From Cryptomeria japonica (Eukaryota; Streptophyta; Pinopsida; Cupressales; Cupressaceae): a stretch of DNA of 64,000 bases. The stretch covers positions 696,084,083 through 696,148,082 of the forward strand of contig NC_081412.1 in the NCBI RefSeq assembly GCF_030272615.1, written 5' to 3'. Positions 12,230 to 23,427 of the stretch are shown here, piece by piece. Each line of letters starts with the position of its first letter. Position 1 is the stretch's first letter. The notes under the pieces were generated by a model that did not search any database, was not told where the DNA came from, and saw nothing but the letters and a program-made list of their open reading frames with translations. A program made the position numbers and the translations under genes.

Positions 12230-12690
12230 TAATATTTATTTAAATCCCCCAAAATCCCACCTCTCACATTTAAATAAATTAACATTTATTTAAATCACCT
12301 TTATCCTCTACCCACTTGTATTTTCCTACAAAAGCAAGTTGCACAATTATTTTAAATAAATAATTTATTTAAATCACCTTTATCCTCCACCCACTTGTAT
12401 TTTCCTACAAAAGCAAGTTGCACAACTATTTTAAATAAATTATTTATTTAAAATCCTATTTATCCTCACCCACTTGAAACCTTTAATGGTTTCCCTTAAA
12501 GTATTCAAACTTGATGGCTTTAAAGTCTTCAAACTTGATGGCTTCCTTCTATAGTCTTCTTAAAGACTTTAATGGTTTTCCTTAAAGTCTTCAAGCCTTT
12601 AATGGTTTCCCTCAAAGTCTTCAAGCATTTTAAATGCTTTATCTTCTTTTTCTCATTTAAATAAATTAATATTTATTTAAATATTTATCC
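12230..12690. repeat. Short internal repeats in solo LTR C
   Basis: A block of about 80-90 bp containing CCACTTGTATTTTCCTACAAAAGCAAG is present twice in succession (near 12310 and 12390). It is followed by several copies of a phrase around TTTAATGGTTTCCCTTAAAGTC at 12480-12630. These are tandem duplications inside U3. Confidence 0.6.
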
Positions 12691-13384
12691 AAATTCAACT
12701 TACACCATTTAATTGAAATAAATGATTTTATTTTAATTGAAAATACCAAAATTTCTCCCACTTGCATTTTCCTACAAAATCCACTTGCATGCCTAAACCC
12801 CTTCTAGAATTTTCTAATCACTTCTAAATAACCTAACCCCTTCTCTAAACTTTGTCACATTCCTAAGAAAAAGGGAAGTCACTTCTCAAACCCTCAAAGT
12901 CTTTGATAACCATTAAAGGCTTTCAACCTTCAACCACTAAATGGCTCAAAGTCTTTGATAAACATTGAAGGCTTTCAACCTTCAACCACTTAATCCCCAA
13001 AGTCTCCAATAACCATTAATGGTTACCTCAAACCCTCCCACATGGTTAAAACATTTGTTTTGACTCAACCTCTACCCAACCCAAAGGTCTCATCAGGCAA
13101 TTACTGCTTTGACCATGATTATCTCTTAAACATTTGCACAAAGGTTTATCCTTGGATTAACTCTTAATCCAGTGGGTAATCTTAATTTGGACTTGACCCT
13201 TAGCCTCTAGATAACCATGAGGTCTTCTCAGGCCTTTAATGCCTCCAACCTCTTCTCTCAACCCAATCCTATGTTGACACTTGTCACCATTTTATTGGTG
13301 CCAATTGTGCACATGGATCCCCAACTTTCAAACTTGGCCCTTGATTAAACCATTCAATCTTAACCCTTCATTTCCCCATTTCTT

Positions 13385-13394
13385 CTATAAATAG
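13385..13394 (+). promoter_or_regulatory. TATA box of solo LTR C
   Basis: CTATAAATAG lies about 400 bases before the LTR end, followed by an A-run and a leader-like region. The same word occurs in the related LTR at 2340-3767. Together they mark U3/R. Confidence 0.55.
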
Positions 13395-14039
13395 AACCCT
13401 TCTCCTCAAGCAAAAAAAAAAAAGCATTAGAGTATTGTTGTTATACTGGCATTAGCATAAAGCTTTTTCATAGCATCACTATCTACTCTTGCATAGTATT
13501 TGCTTATCATATTCAACTATCTTGAATCTCCATATGGCATCCATGGCTAGTGCTAAAAGCTGAGAGCTACACTCATTTGGGACTTGGAGAGGAGAGGAAC
13601 AAGGGAGGAGCAACTATGAGCATCTTGATTAGCTATTTTATTCTATGTTTATATGCTTTCTATTTCATGCTTAATATCTCTCTTGATATGCCTATTTAGG
13701 ATAATCTTTTGTTGCTAACACTAACATTTGTTTCTTGTGCTCTTGTGTGTGTTGCCATCAAACAGATTTTCTAATCCTTTTTGCAGAGCATCAGAAGTAT
13801 TTCAACTTCTCACCATCAACTGAGGGTAAATTAACATGTTTTTCAATTCATTGCCATACCCCCAAAAGGTTTCTTTTTAGTTAGATGAAGAATCTCCTAC
13901 TGGTGGACTAAGTTCTACCGATGAAGGAATAGCTTCATTAACATTCATATCTAACTTTCTGATCCATTGTTTTGAAAATTCTTGCTTCACTTCTTCAACC
14001 TTCTCTTTACCTTTCAAACTAGGTCCTTTGTTATTTGTC

Positions 14040-14992
14040 AGTGATGCCTTCAAAATTTTGCAATATGTCCAATTTTATTTGCAAGCATAACAAGTCACAA
14101 TGTTTTTTCTGAATAGCTTTTCCATATCCTATTTTGGTATGTGTTCTGCATTAATTAGATAGGTGTCCAAATCTTACACAAACATAACATCTTACATTCA
14201 TTATGTAGTTTTCTGAATTATGTCCAACTTTGTTACATTTAGAACATTGACCAGTGGGTGCATTGGTGTTCTGATAGTTTCTAGATCTACACTGACTTTA
14301 TCTATGACCATACATGTTACAATTAAAGCATTTTCCATAAATTTGTAGGTATTAGGTTGTCTTACCTGTTTACTGTGATCATGATTGTTTGTAGTACCAG
14401 AGTTCTCACCAACTTTAAAGCCAATGCCATTAGCATCTCCATTAGGTTTCTAATTTTTCAACATGTCATCAAGTTCTTCTAAACTTTTCTTGAATTTCTC
14501 CTTGTGTTGATTTTCAGTAGCCAACTCATTTTCTAAGAAATCTTTCTGTCTCATGAGTTCAGTTTTATCATTCTCCAAGTGAATTATATCTGTTTTCAAC
14601 ATATCATTTTCATGACTGAATCTTAGATTTTCATTTCCCGCATCATTTATTCTCCTAGCCAATTCATCTTCATTCTTTTTTTGGTCTTCATTGTCTTTAC
14701 AAAACCTCATAGTCATATCTTGCATCTCATTCCTCAAGGCTATGTTATCCTACTTCATCTTGCTTACAAGATTGATAAGAGTTTCTTTTTCATCATCATT
14801 ACTCTGTATCTTCTCATGAAGTTCTCTTCTTTTGTTCCTAGCAATAGTGATATTATCCTGAAGTCCTTGAATGATTTCCTGTCCAACCTTCAGATCATCT
14901 TCAAGTTTCATATTCTTCAATTTTTCTGCATCATAATCTGCAAGAGCCATTTCCAATTGCTTTCTCAAGTTTTCCATCTGTACCAGTGCCAT
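14040..14992 (-). pseudogene. Element B gag-like protein: coiled coil plus CCHC knuckles
   Basis: Minus strand, starting near 14992 (MALVQMENLRKQLEM; an alternative Met is at 14977), about 40 bases after the primer site. The first 150 or so residues are an almost uninterrupted heptad-rich coiled coil, with open frames at 15004-14750 and 14737-14450 and a frame change between. A short linker and degenerate CCHC zinc knuckles follow in 14360-14040; remnants such as CSKCNKVGH and RFGHLSN are visible between stops. The protein lacks a recognisable UBN2 capsid-type domain. It is homologous to the element D gag at 22499-23427. It would be the RNA-binding structural protein of the particle. This copy is broken. 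Confidence 0.75.
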
Positions 14993-15034
14993 AATCTTCC
15001 TCAAGCTGTTAGGCTTTTGAAAATAGAGGACCAG

Positions 15035-15046
15035 GATTTGATACCA
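15035..15046 (-). promoter_or_regulatory. Primer binding site of element B
   Basis: The minus strand reads TGGTATCAAATC two bases inside the 5' LTR. The usual site for initiator methionine tRNA in plant LTR elements is TGGTATCAGAGC, so two positions differ, consistent with age. Confidence 0.65.
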
Positions 15047-15048
15047 AT

Positions 15049-15801
15049 TGTTAGGATTCCCAAAGATATTGAGAGGGGGGGGGTGAATTAGTATCTAACT
15101 AGTAAATAGATTTTCTAAACTTATTAAATGAATTGCATGCCAAAATAGTGTACCGGTAAACCAGAAATAATGTAGTAAATAAGATCAGTAAACAAAACAT
15201 AAAAAGCACACCATAACACAATATTTTTAACAAGGAAACTCAGTGTGGGAAAAACCTCAGTAGGATTTGTGACCCACAATATTCGCTCACTGTCCATATT
15301 ACTAATACAATAGGGGCATGCACATGCAGGAAGGCCAACTACCTAAATCTCACTACTTAAATATAAAAAGGGAAGTCTCACTGACTTACAAAAGTGGATT
15401 ATGTAAATCCAATGTCATGTACTACTTCGGTTCAGCATTTGCTATGCCAGGTTCAGTACCGGTTTAAGCTCAACAACTTCTAAAACCCTATTCCAAGGCC
15501 TGCCTTAATATTCGCATCTACCTATTATATTCCTTCCATGTATTCCTCTCTTACTTACAAATGATTTACAAGATCTCATACTTATATGAGTCCTAATACA
15601 ATTCGCCTTGTCGGCTTACAAAAAGATTTTACAATTAAATACAAAATACAATAAACAAAATCCTGTTGGCTAGGGTGTTGGTAAACATCTTTGTCGTTGC
15701 CGCTGTCCATGCCTGTTGGTGCCATAGGATTGTAAGGTTGCCATGAATGAAAATACCTTCAATCACCTACAATTTCTCATTGGAGTGTGCATTTTTCAAC
15801 A
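15049..15801 (-). repeat. Element B 5' LTR
   Basis: 753 bp, bounded by TGTTAGGATTCCC and TTCAACA (plus-strand reading), pairing with 8385-9109. It retains a segment near 15540-15590 (TTCCTCTCTTACTTACAAATG and following) that is deleted from the 3' LTR but present in the duplicated partial copy at 7699-8379. The duplication therefore arose from a version closer to this LTR. The target duplication ATCAT follows at 15802-15806. Confidence 0.88.
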
Positions 15802-15806
15802 ATCAT

Positions 15807-16817
15807 ACACTCTAGTAAACCCTTACTGGCATTGGTTTAAGGCTTTACCGACAGAGCTTTCATTAAGGAATTGTGACACGATGCATAATTGGTGTTGATG
15901 CACCTTCTTCTTGGATTTCAGGATGTTGAATATGTTATTTGATCATGCTTCAACTTCTTGAAGACATTCCTTTAGCGTGGTGGACCTAGAATAGGTCTTC
16001 TACCTATCTAGGTTATGGACCAGTATCATGCTAACGTGTACTCTACACGTTAACGGGATGATTCAAGATGATTTATAGATTTTTTATTATTGTTTTGGTC
16101 TTAAGTCAACATGGCATATAATTGTAAATGGAATTATGTAATGATCTTATTGTAATATCTTTAGGTGGCCGACCTAATCAGTTTAGGCCTTAGGATTTGT
16201 ATAAATAAAAGGTAGAAACTCTTTGTAAAGTATCATGGTTATTGAAAAGGTCATGGTCAAGGAATGTAATGTGTGAATATTGTAATATCATTTAGGCAAA
16301 GGAGTTGATCAATCATTGGTGATCAAATTGGATTCAGAAGAGGATTTAGTCCTCTGGCACTGAGCTTAACTGGGACTTTAATCAAGCATGGAAGATGTTA
16401 TTTCCAACAGTTCACTCTATTGGATTGTTGTCCATTTATCTTGAGATGGTTGTAGCCTCTTTGTAGTCAGTGAGACTCTTTTGTAATGAGCAGTACGCTC
16501 TAGGTAGTGTGCCTTCCTACAAGTGTAGGTCCCTCTTGTAACACATACTTTCTGTAGAAGTATCATCTAACTGTGGGTAGGCTTCCCACCATGGTTTTTC
16601 CCTTTCCAGGTTTTCCATGTACAAATCATGGTGTTATGTGGTATGGTTTCTTTGCATTGACTATCTGGTTAATTGTTAAGTTATATTGTTTACCAATATC
16701 TATTCCTAATGGCATCTGTATGTGCTTTACTAGTACTTGATTTTCTTAAGGGTGTATTGTGGATTAAAAGTTATAATCTGTTAAAAACTGATTCACCCCC
16801 CCTCTCAGTTGTTCACA
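15807..16817 (+). repeat. Element A 3' LTR, second part
   Basis: This continues the LTR interrupted at 7698. It contains a TATA box (TATAAATAAA at 16200-16209) and, in U5, CCCACCATGGTTTTTCCC followed by CAGGTTTTCCATGT, the same motif as in LTRs B, D and the one at 61.5 kb. The end has ATTCACCCCCCCTCTCAGTTG, typical of the termini seen in B and D, and closes near 16817. The full LTR is about 1.24 kb once element B is removed. The 5' partner lies outside or is lost. Confidence 0.75.
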
Positions 16818-18799
16818 AGAAAAGAGGAAGAAGAGAGAAAATATGAAAGTAAAGAAGAATATCAAAATCTCAATTCATAAGGGTGATTCAAGTATCTCCA
16901 CCAGGGCTATGGATGCCTGACTGGTAGTGGAGAAATACTTGAGGGGAATCAAAGGTATCTTTAATAGGGCTATAGATGCCTAGTTGGCACTAGAGCTATG
17001 CACAAGATATCATTGCATGTTGGAAACTCCTTCCTTCACCTACATAGTCTACATAGTGCTTACCTTTCTTGGTCGTAATATAACTCGATGGATGGTTAAT
17101 GAATCAATCACACATGCTTGGGGTTTCAGTTGCAACTTCATTCTCTTTGGTGTTGAGCCTTGATTGTGTTACTTTTCTTTGAGTTGTTTAGTATGTGCGT
17201 AAATTGGAAATTATGGGTTCCTAAAGGGTTGAGTTCTTGAAAATGAATGGGAGCATTTTCCCAACTAAGTCATGATTTGCTACGCCTTGTTTACTATCCT
17301 AAATTGCACCCAGTGCATTTATGAGACTTATGCATGGTGCTCGGTACATTAATGATGAACTCATGATCAAAATCCTATCATTTTGACATCATGAGTCCCA
17401 AAGAAAAAGTACCCCCGTTTATCCCAAAACCCCATTTGTGCCTATCTTTGGCAGGATGGTAGCATGTCGCATAGACGTGTGTGTGTCATGCTAACATAAT
17501 GATAAACCATGGAATCTCGAATCCTACAGTGATTCAAACGCCTGTCGATGCATGTCCCTTGGCTCGCTTTGGCTGTAATGGCTCTCTGCACTCCTTTTCA
17601 GTTTTAAAAACCTTTCTTTGCTCATTTTGAGGGGTTCCCTTTTGGGTTTTGGATCTCATTCTTCTCTCGGTGTCTCTCTTAGCTTCCATATTGATCTTTC
17701 AGTGCTCTCTTGAATGCTCTATCGATATTATCTAGTTATCTTTATCTACGACGATCTTGCAACTAGCTTGCAACAAGAACGTATCTTGAGATTCATCACG
17801 CTTGTATCTCAAAAAGGGGGGTTTGGCTGCATGCCTTATCTTCTCTTTATCTTTCATTCATATTTTATCATTGCATGCAATATATCAATCTTATCTTTGA
17901 ATGTATCTATCATCTAGGTACATTTAGCTTACCAATTTACTTGTTTGCAATAGGGGTTTGCTTCCATTAAGCGGAGTATAGTTTCTATTTTCATATTTAC
18001 CAATTATCTTTTATTCCAATCTATCTAGTTGGTTGTCTGTGATGGTGGAAATACCTAAATTGGGGTTTGACTGAGGTAGACCCCTATACAACCCGAACAA
18101 TTTTCCCTTGTCTCTACGTGTGTAGGTGGTGAACAAGTTTTGCATGATAGAGAAAAGTTATTGTTGATTCTCAGGACACTTTTGTGGTTTCTAGCCATGC
18201 AGATGATAGTGTACCATGCTGGCATCTACATTATGCACCAAAATCCCAAACCCAAGAGATTCCTAACTTTGTGGTATATTCTACTCTGAGTTTTATGTCA
18301 CTCTATTAATTTAGACTCTTGTATTTCAATGTTTCCGCACTTCATATCGTTTAATTATTTTTCATTCTAGCATAAATATTAGTTTTATTATCCCTTGGCT
18401 CACCTTAATGCCAGTTTGATTGAGGTAGCGGCGGATCGATTTGTCCTCTGAGATTAATCGTCTTGGGAGGTGACAAATCCCCTCCTCTATATTTTGATGA
18501 ACCTGACATGAATACCTGATGTTAGATCTTTTTCTCTTAGAGTTTGATGCTTTTTATAAAGCATTCTCTAAGGATGACTTTGATATGCTAGTTAAAGTTT
18601 TAGATGACTTCTTAGAGGCACCTCTTTCCAAAAGAGATGTAAAAGAAAATTCATCCTCTACAACATCCTCTTTCGAAGATGAAAAATCTGTGAACATTAT
18701 TGTTGTCTTTGGGGTTCCTCAAAGGCTTAAGAGAGAGACCTTACATTCATGTAACTACAGGAAGTCCTCCAAAGAAAGTTAAAACCATTAAGTCTAGGT
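16818..18799. other. Old retroelement-derived spacer
   Basis: No recognisable gene. The last third looks like the end of an old LTR. At 18495-18512 there is TGATGAACCTGACATGAA, which parallels TGGTGAACCCAACGTGAA at 20215, just after the LTR at 18800-20211. A short ORF (18519-18782, 87 codons, acidic, no known domain) begins right after this junction and could be the start of a decayed gag. The AC/CT-rich part around 17560-17760 has no feature I can name. Confidence 0.35.
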
Positions 18800-20211
18800 G
18801 TAGACACCTAAAAATGTCTCATTGATCATGTACTAATTATTCCTCTAATTAGTTAAATATTTTTTTAATTATTTAATTAAGTTAATTAATCTTATTCTTC
18901 TAATTTTCATATTTCCTCATTATCTTAGTAATTATTTCAATTTCAATTCTATCATCATTTAATCATTTAATCATTTTCTAATGTTAATTAAATATTTATT
19001 ATTTAATTAGTTATGATTATTAATCCCTCAATTTAAATAATCTTCATTATTTAAATAAATTCTTTTTCAATTTCTATCTCTATTCAATTAATCATTAAAC
19101 CCTTTTTCTAAATATTAATTAAATATTTATTATTTAATTAATTATGATTTTAATCCTTTAATTTAAATAATCTTTATTATTTAATTAAAGTCAATTTCTA
19201 AATAATTAAATAGTTTCATTAAATTATTTAATTAACTAATTTATTCTTCTAATTTCATTAATTCCCCAAATTCTAATTTTAGTTAATTCATATTCTTCTA
19301 ATTCTTCAAATTCAAATTCATATTCTTCCAATTTCAAATACACGTGCATGATTTCAAAAATCAAATTGAAAATCAAACTCAAGTTCTAAATATATTCAGA
19401 TAACAAATTGAATTTAAAATAAATTCAATATTTGAATTAAATCTCATGCAAAGATTAAATTGAAAATCAAAGTCAAAGTGCAAGCACATGCTAAATTAAT
19501 TAATTCAATCAATTAATTCATTATCTCTCCAATCTCTATTTCTATCTTCCACTTTGCTTTTTTCCAAAAATCTTTCAATTAGTTAACTATTCAATCTATT
19601 TTAATTAATTATTTCAATTAATTGATTAAATGCATCATTTCTTTAAATTCTCTCCAATCATTCCTATTTCTATCTTCTAGTTAACTTTTTTCCAAAAAGC
19701 TCTCAATCAGCTTTCAACCAATTAACTATTTCATCCTCTTTATTTCCTCCAGTCGTTCTTTTTCGTCTTTCAATCAAGTTTTTTCTCAATCAGTTAACTC
19801 ATTAATCTATTCAATCTATTATGTTCCACCTCCAAATCAACAGTTCAACTATCAATCAACATGTGAGCTCACTTGAGTTCCACCTCTTAATCATTTTCTT
19901 CCACCTTTCAATCAATCCTCTCCAATAATCTATAAATTGAGTATTCAATCCTCATTTTCAACAATCACGAACTTCGAATCTTTGTGTCATTTGCAGGTTG
20001 CCAGCATGATATCTGAGAGCCACCATACCACAAAGAAGAGAAGAACAATGGAAGCTACATGGGATCATGGAATAGAGAGAATTGATTGAATATTAACATT
20101 CCTATTATTTGATTTTATTATTTCATTGATTTTGTTTTAATTCTATTAGGACAGGGATTCATGATTTCCCTTTGATTTCTAGTTGATTACATGATGAATT
20201 TACATACGACA
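18800..20211 (+). repeat. Gypsy-type LTR
   Basis: The segment starts TGTAGACACCTAAAAATG and ends TACATACGACA. It is strongly AT-rich in its first 900 bases (many TTAATTAAAT words), and is followed at 20215 by a primer-site-like sequence TGGTGAACCCAACGTGAA. The TGTAGAC opening resembles the ends of the LTRs at 3767 and 11989. I could not find the matching second LTR or a clear target duplication, so the element is partial. Confidence 0.6.
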
Positions 20212-20214
20212 TTT

Positions 20215-20232
20215 TGGTGAACCCAACGTGAA
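20215..20232 (+). promoter_or_regulatory. Putative primer binding site
   Basis: TGGTGAACCCAACGTGAA lies three bases after the LTR end at 20211. It begins with TGG as tRNA 3' end complements do, but I cannot assign a tRNA from memory. A diverged copy at 18495-18512 supports a conserved functional site in this family. Confidence 0.4.
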
Positions 20233-21628
20233 TCAACAACACTCTAATTTGGAATTTTGTGTATTCCTATAGTTATAGGTATCGGATTTTGAAACTACTC
20301 CTCTTTCTTAAATTCATATTCTAAGAGGTTGTCTGATCTTAATTGGTGTTTTATTCAAAAATCTCAAGACTAACATTGTGTAGATCAGGTTCCAGGTAAG
20401 ATTTGAGGCTATTCAAAGATTTTATGATAAATTCTAAACTATGATGAATTTCTCCATGATGTTTTTATTGTAGGTTAATGACAATCTCACGACTCATTGG
20501 TTAAAAAATTAGCTTTAGATCATCATTTGTGAGTAAGATATGATAGTTACAATTATTTTCATAAATCTTTGGTTTTTGGAGAAAATAAATGAATTTCTAT
20601 GAGATTGTTTTATAGAAGGTTCAAGATATGTAGACATGGCTATAGTAAAAAATTAGGATCTTTACCATCTGTTTTTACCGAGATACGATCATTTTAATGT
20701 TTTCAATAAATTCTAAATTCTAGGCGCAAATAAGAGAATTTTTCTAAAATTCTTACATTTCTAAAAATCTCTTAAAATTTCACAAGGGGTATCTTCTTTA
20801 CACTTTTGATTTTGAAGTCAAAAAATTAACATAAAGCTAGATCTTTAAAAATTCATGTTTTTCCATAAATCTACTCTCGAGGATGCAAATTAATGTCGTT
20901 TTCTCAAATTCTTACATTTTTGGAAATCTCTCAGAAATTCGTTAGGGGTATCTTCTTTGTAATTTTATTTTGGAATGTTGTCATTTTTTCTTTCTCTTAC
21001 TAATTGTTTGTTTGCAGCATGTGGCAAAATTACAGAGAAAGCTTGATCATTCCAGATTATTTTGGACACCACTAACAATTTGATTGCAGGATCCTTTAGG
21101 GTTAAATTAATTTTTGATTTTGGGTTTAAAATGGACATGCATGCTTTCACACTTCAATTTGGTGCTTAAAACAAATTGGGTTAAAATTGACATGCACGCT
21201 TTCACAGTTCAATTTGGTGCTTAAAATAAATTTGGTTAAAATGGACATGCATACTTTCACACTTCAATTTGGGGCTTAAAATAAATCTGGTTAAAATTGA
21301 CATGCATGCTTTCACACTTCAGTTTGGTGTTCTAAAATTGACATGCACATGCGTATCTCACACGTAAGTTTGGGTTTCTAAAATGAACATGAATCGGGCT
21401 TATCAATAGAATAACTCACACATTATTTTTTTAAGGGAAATAACCTTTTTATTGTGTTTGGGGTGGACCTACTGTTGCATCAACTACCTTTCCACCTTCC
21501 TTTAGGGTCTTGGGAGAAAGGGAGAAGGTGATAACAACACCCATTTTTTCATTTTAGTAGTGAGGGGTATATTTGACTAGGATTTCATCACCCCACAGAG
21601 GTACTTCAAATTGGGATGTGTTGGGGAT
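20233..21628. other. Retroelement leader remnant, no coding region
   Basis: This is the interior that follows the LTR at 18800-20211. It has no long ORF. It contains short diverged repeats of the phrase TTCTTACATTTCTAAAAATCTC with GGGGTATCTTCTTT (near 20750-20800 and 20915-20960) and then the minisatellite at 21122-21345. It is cut by the insertion of element D. Confidence 0.45.
21122..21345 (+). repeat. About 56-bp minisatellite, four copies
   Basis: Four head-to-tail units start at about 21122, 21178, 21234 and 21289. Each carries GACATGCATGCTTTCACAC then TTCAATTTGGTGCTTAAAA with a few substitutions. A fifth, strongly diverged half unit follows to about 21400. There are no unique spacers between units. 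Confidence 0.85.
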
Positions 21629-21633
21629 ATCAT

Positions 21634-22427
21634 TGTTGGCATATGCACACTCCAATGAGACATTGTATGTGATTGAAGGTTTTTTCATTGATGGCAACCT
21701 TGCAATCCTATGGCACGTGCAAAGGCATTATACTAGCATCAACAGATCACACTCTACACCGGCACTCAGGACAGTGACACCGGCATAAAGAAAAGAAGTA
21801 TACTGGCACAGAGGCCGACAGGATTTTGTTATATTATATTTTGTTTATTATTGTAAAAACTTTGTAAGCCGACTTGGCAAATTGTAAAATGACTCTTATA
21901 TATAAAAGAGATCATTGTAGACATTTGGTAATGAGTAAGGAAGCATTAAGGAAAAATATTAGGCAGACCTATTATGCGAAATATAAGCTAAGGGTTTATG
22001 TAAAAAGCAGAGCAGCAACCGGTACTAGATCAAGCATTATAGATGCTATTGTAAAGCAGTACAAGATATTGGATTTGTATAATCCTCATTGTAAGTTAGT
22101 GAGACTTCCCATTGAGCAGTGAGCTCTAGGTAGTTGGTCTTCCTGCATGTGCATGCCCCTATTGTAAGTAATATTCCCTTATTGGCCAGTGAGTGAATAT
22201 TGTGGGTCACAAATCCCACTGAGGTTTTTCCCACACCGGGTTTCCTCGTTAAAACCTTGTGTTATGGTGTGCTTTTCATGTGGATGTTCTTGATTCTCTT
22301 TATTGCATTATTTCTTACATACTGGTACACTATTATATTATGTTTTGCATGTTTTAAGTTAAGAAATATTAAATACCGGTTAGATATTGATTCACCCCCC
22401 CTCTTAGTATCTATGGGATTCCTAACA
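21634..22427 (+). repeat. Element D 5' LTR
   Basis: 794 bp from TGTTGGCATATGC to CCTAACA. It contains a TATA box, several ACCGGT-like words in U3, the U5 motif CCCACTGAGGTTTTTCCC followed by CCGGGTTTCC, and the terminal block ATTCACCCCCCCTCTTAGTATC. Confidence 0.92.
21897..21908 (+). promoter_or_regulatory. TATA box in element D 5' LTR
   Basis: TATATATAAAAG, identical in the 3' LTR at 27689-27700. It lies about 260 bases into the LTR and is preceded by AT-rich U3, as expected of an LTR promoter. Confidence 0.6.
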
Positions 22428-22429
22428 AT

Positions 22430-22441
22430 TGGTATTAGAGC
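22430..22441 (+). promoter_or_regulatory. Primer binding site of element D
   Basis: TGGTATTAGAGC, two bases after the LTR end. It matches the initiator methionine tRNA site TGGTATCAGAGC with one C-to-T difference. Confidence 0.8.
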
Positions 22442-22498
22442 TTGGTCCTCTATTTTCAGAAGCCTAATAGCTTGAGGAAGATCTTGACACCGGTAAAG

Positions 22499-23427
22499 AT
22501 GGAGAATCTGATGAAGCAACTTGAAGGAGCTCTTACAAACTATGATGCAGAGAAATTGAAAAATATCAAACTAGAAGATGATTTAAGGGCAGCTTAGGAT
22601 ATTATTCAGGCACTTCAAGGAAATTTTACTGTTGCAAGAAATAAGAGAAGAGAACTTTGTGAAAAATTGCAAAATGAGAATGATGAAAAGGAATCACTTA
22701 ATGATATGATAAGCAAGTTGAAACAAGAGAACATGACAACAAAGAATGAGATGCAGGATATGACTATGAGATTTTGCAAAGAGATTGAAGATAGGAAGAA
22801 GAATGAAGAAGAATTGACCAGAAGACTAAGTGATGCAGCAAATGAGAACACAAGACTTAGCTATGAAAATGACATGTTAAGACAGATCTAATGCATACTC
22901 AAAATGAATCAAATGAACTGATGAGACAAAAAGAAGTCTTAGAAAGAGAACTAGAAACTGTAAATCAACATAAAGAAAAATTCAAGAAAAGCTCAGAGGA
23001 ACTTGGCACCTTGCTAAAGAATCAAAAACCTAAAGGTGACACTTTTGGAATTGGCTTTGAAGTTGGTGAAAGCTCCAGTACTACAAATACTCAGGATCAC
23101 AACAAACCAGTAAGACAACCTAATGCTTATAAATTCAATGGAAAATGCTTTAACTGTAATAAGTATGGTCATAGAGAAAATGAATGTAGATCTAGAAATT
23201 ATCAGAATATCAATACACCCACCAGTCAATGTTCTAAATGCAACAAAGTTGGTCACAACTTTGAAAACTGCAAAATGAATGTGAGATGTTATGTTTGTGG
23301 AAGATTTGGACATTTATCTAATCAATGCAGAACACAAACCGGCATAGGTTATGGGAAAGATATTCAGAAGAATAATGTAACTTGTTATCCATGTAACAAG
23401 ATTGGGCATATTGCAAAATTCTGTTGA
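22499..23427 (+). pseudogene. Element D gag-like protein: coiled coil and four CCHC knuckles
   Basis: Translation starts at ATG 22499 (MENLMKQLEGALTNYDAEKL). The first 190 or so residues are a long heptad-rich coiled coil, interrupted by an in-frame stop near 22595 and a frame change at about 22890. The second open piece (22891-23427) ends in four zinc knuckles of the form C-x2-C-x4-H-x4-C: CFNCNKYGHRENEC, CSKCNKVGHNFENC, CYVCGRFGHLSNQC and CYPCNKIGHIAKFC. Knuckles of this type bind element RNA. Four is more than the one or two usual in plant retrotransposon gag. A long coiled coil is known in Sirevirus gag proteins, but here the UBN2-type domain that normally precedes it is absent. The ORF ends at the stop after the fourth knuckle with no protease downstream. 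This copy is broken; element B holds a homologue. Confidence 0.85.

Larger units (their letters stand above)
11989..13793 (+). mobile_element. Solo LTR C inserted in element B
   Basis: The 1805-bp segment starts TGTAGTCACATAAATC and ends GAGCATCA, and is flanked on both sides by GAAGT (11984-11988 and 13794-13798). Removing it and one GAAGT restores a sequence that follows the equivalent region of element D (after the polypurine-like GGTAAA, into TTTCAACTTCT). It holds AT-rich U3 sequence with repeated TTTAAATAAATTAATATTTATTT blocks, a TATA box at about 13385 and no coding region. This is the signature of a Gypsy-type element reduced to one LTR by recombination. It is related in U3 to the LTR at 2340-3767. 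Confidence 0.9.
8385..15801 (-). mobile_element. Element B: pol-less LTR retrotransposon
   Basis: A complete minus-strand LTR retrotransposon delimited by LTRs at 8385-9109 and 15049-15801 and flanked by the 5-bp duplication ATCAT (8380-8384 and 15802-15806). It sits inside the 3' LTR of element A. Reading on the minus strand the order is LTR, primer binding site, coiled-coil/zinc-knuckle gag (to about 14040), solo LTR C inserted at 11989-13793, a long unknown ORF (11762 to about 9430), polypurine tract, LTR. I see no protease, integrase, RT or RNase H in any frame. It shares this plan and clear sequence similarity with element D. It must rely on proteins of another element to move; the Sirevirus-like relatives of element A are candidate helpers by inference. 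Confidence 0.88.

Noticed and set aside
18519-18782. 87-residue acidic ORF as an independent small gene
   Set aside because: It begins right after an LTR/leader junction and is cut by another LTR; more likely a gag remnant. No domain recognised.
21122-21400. CRISPR-like repeat array
   Set aside because: Units are contiguous with no unique spacers, and the context is plant retroelement DNA.
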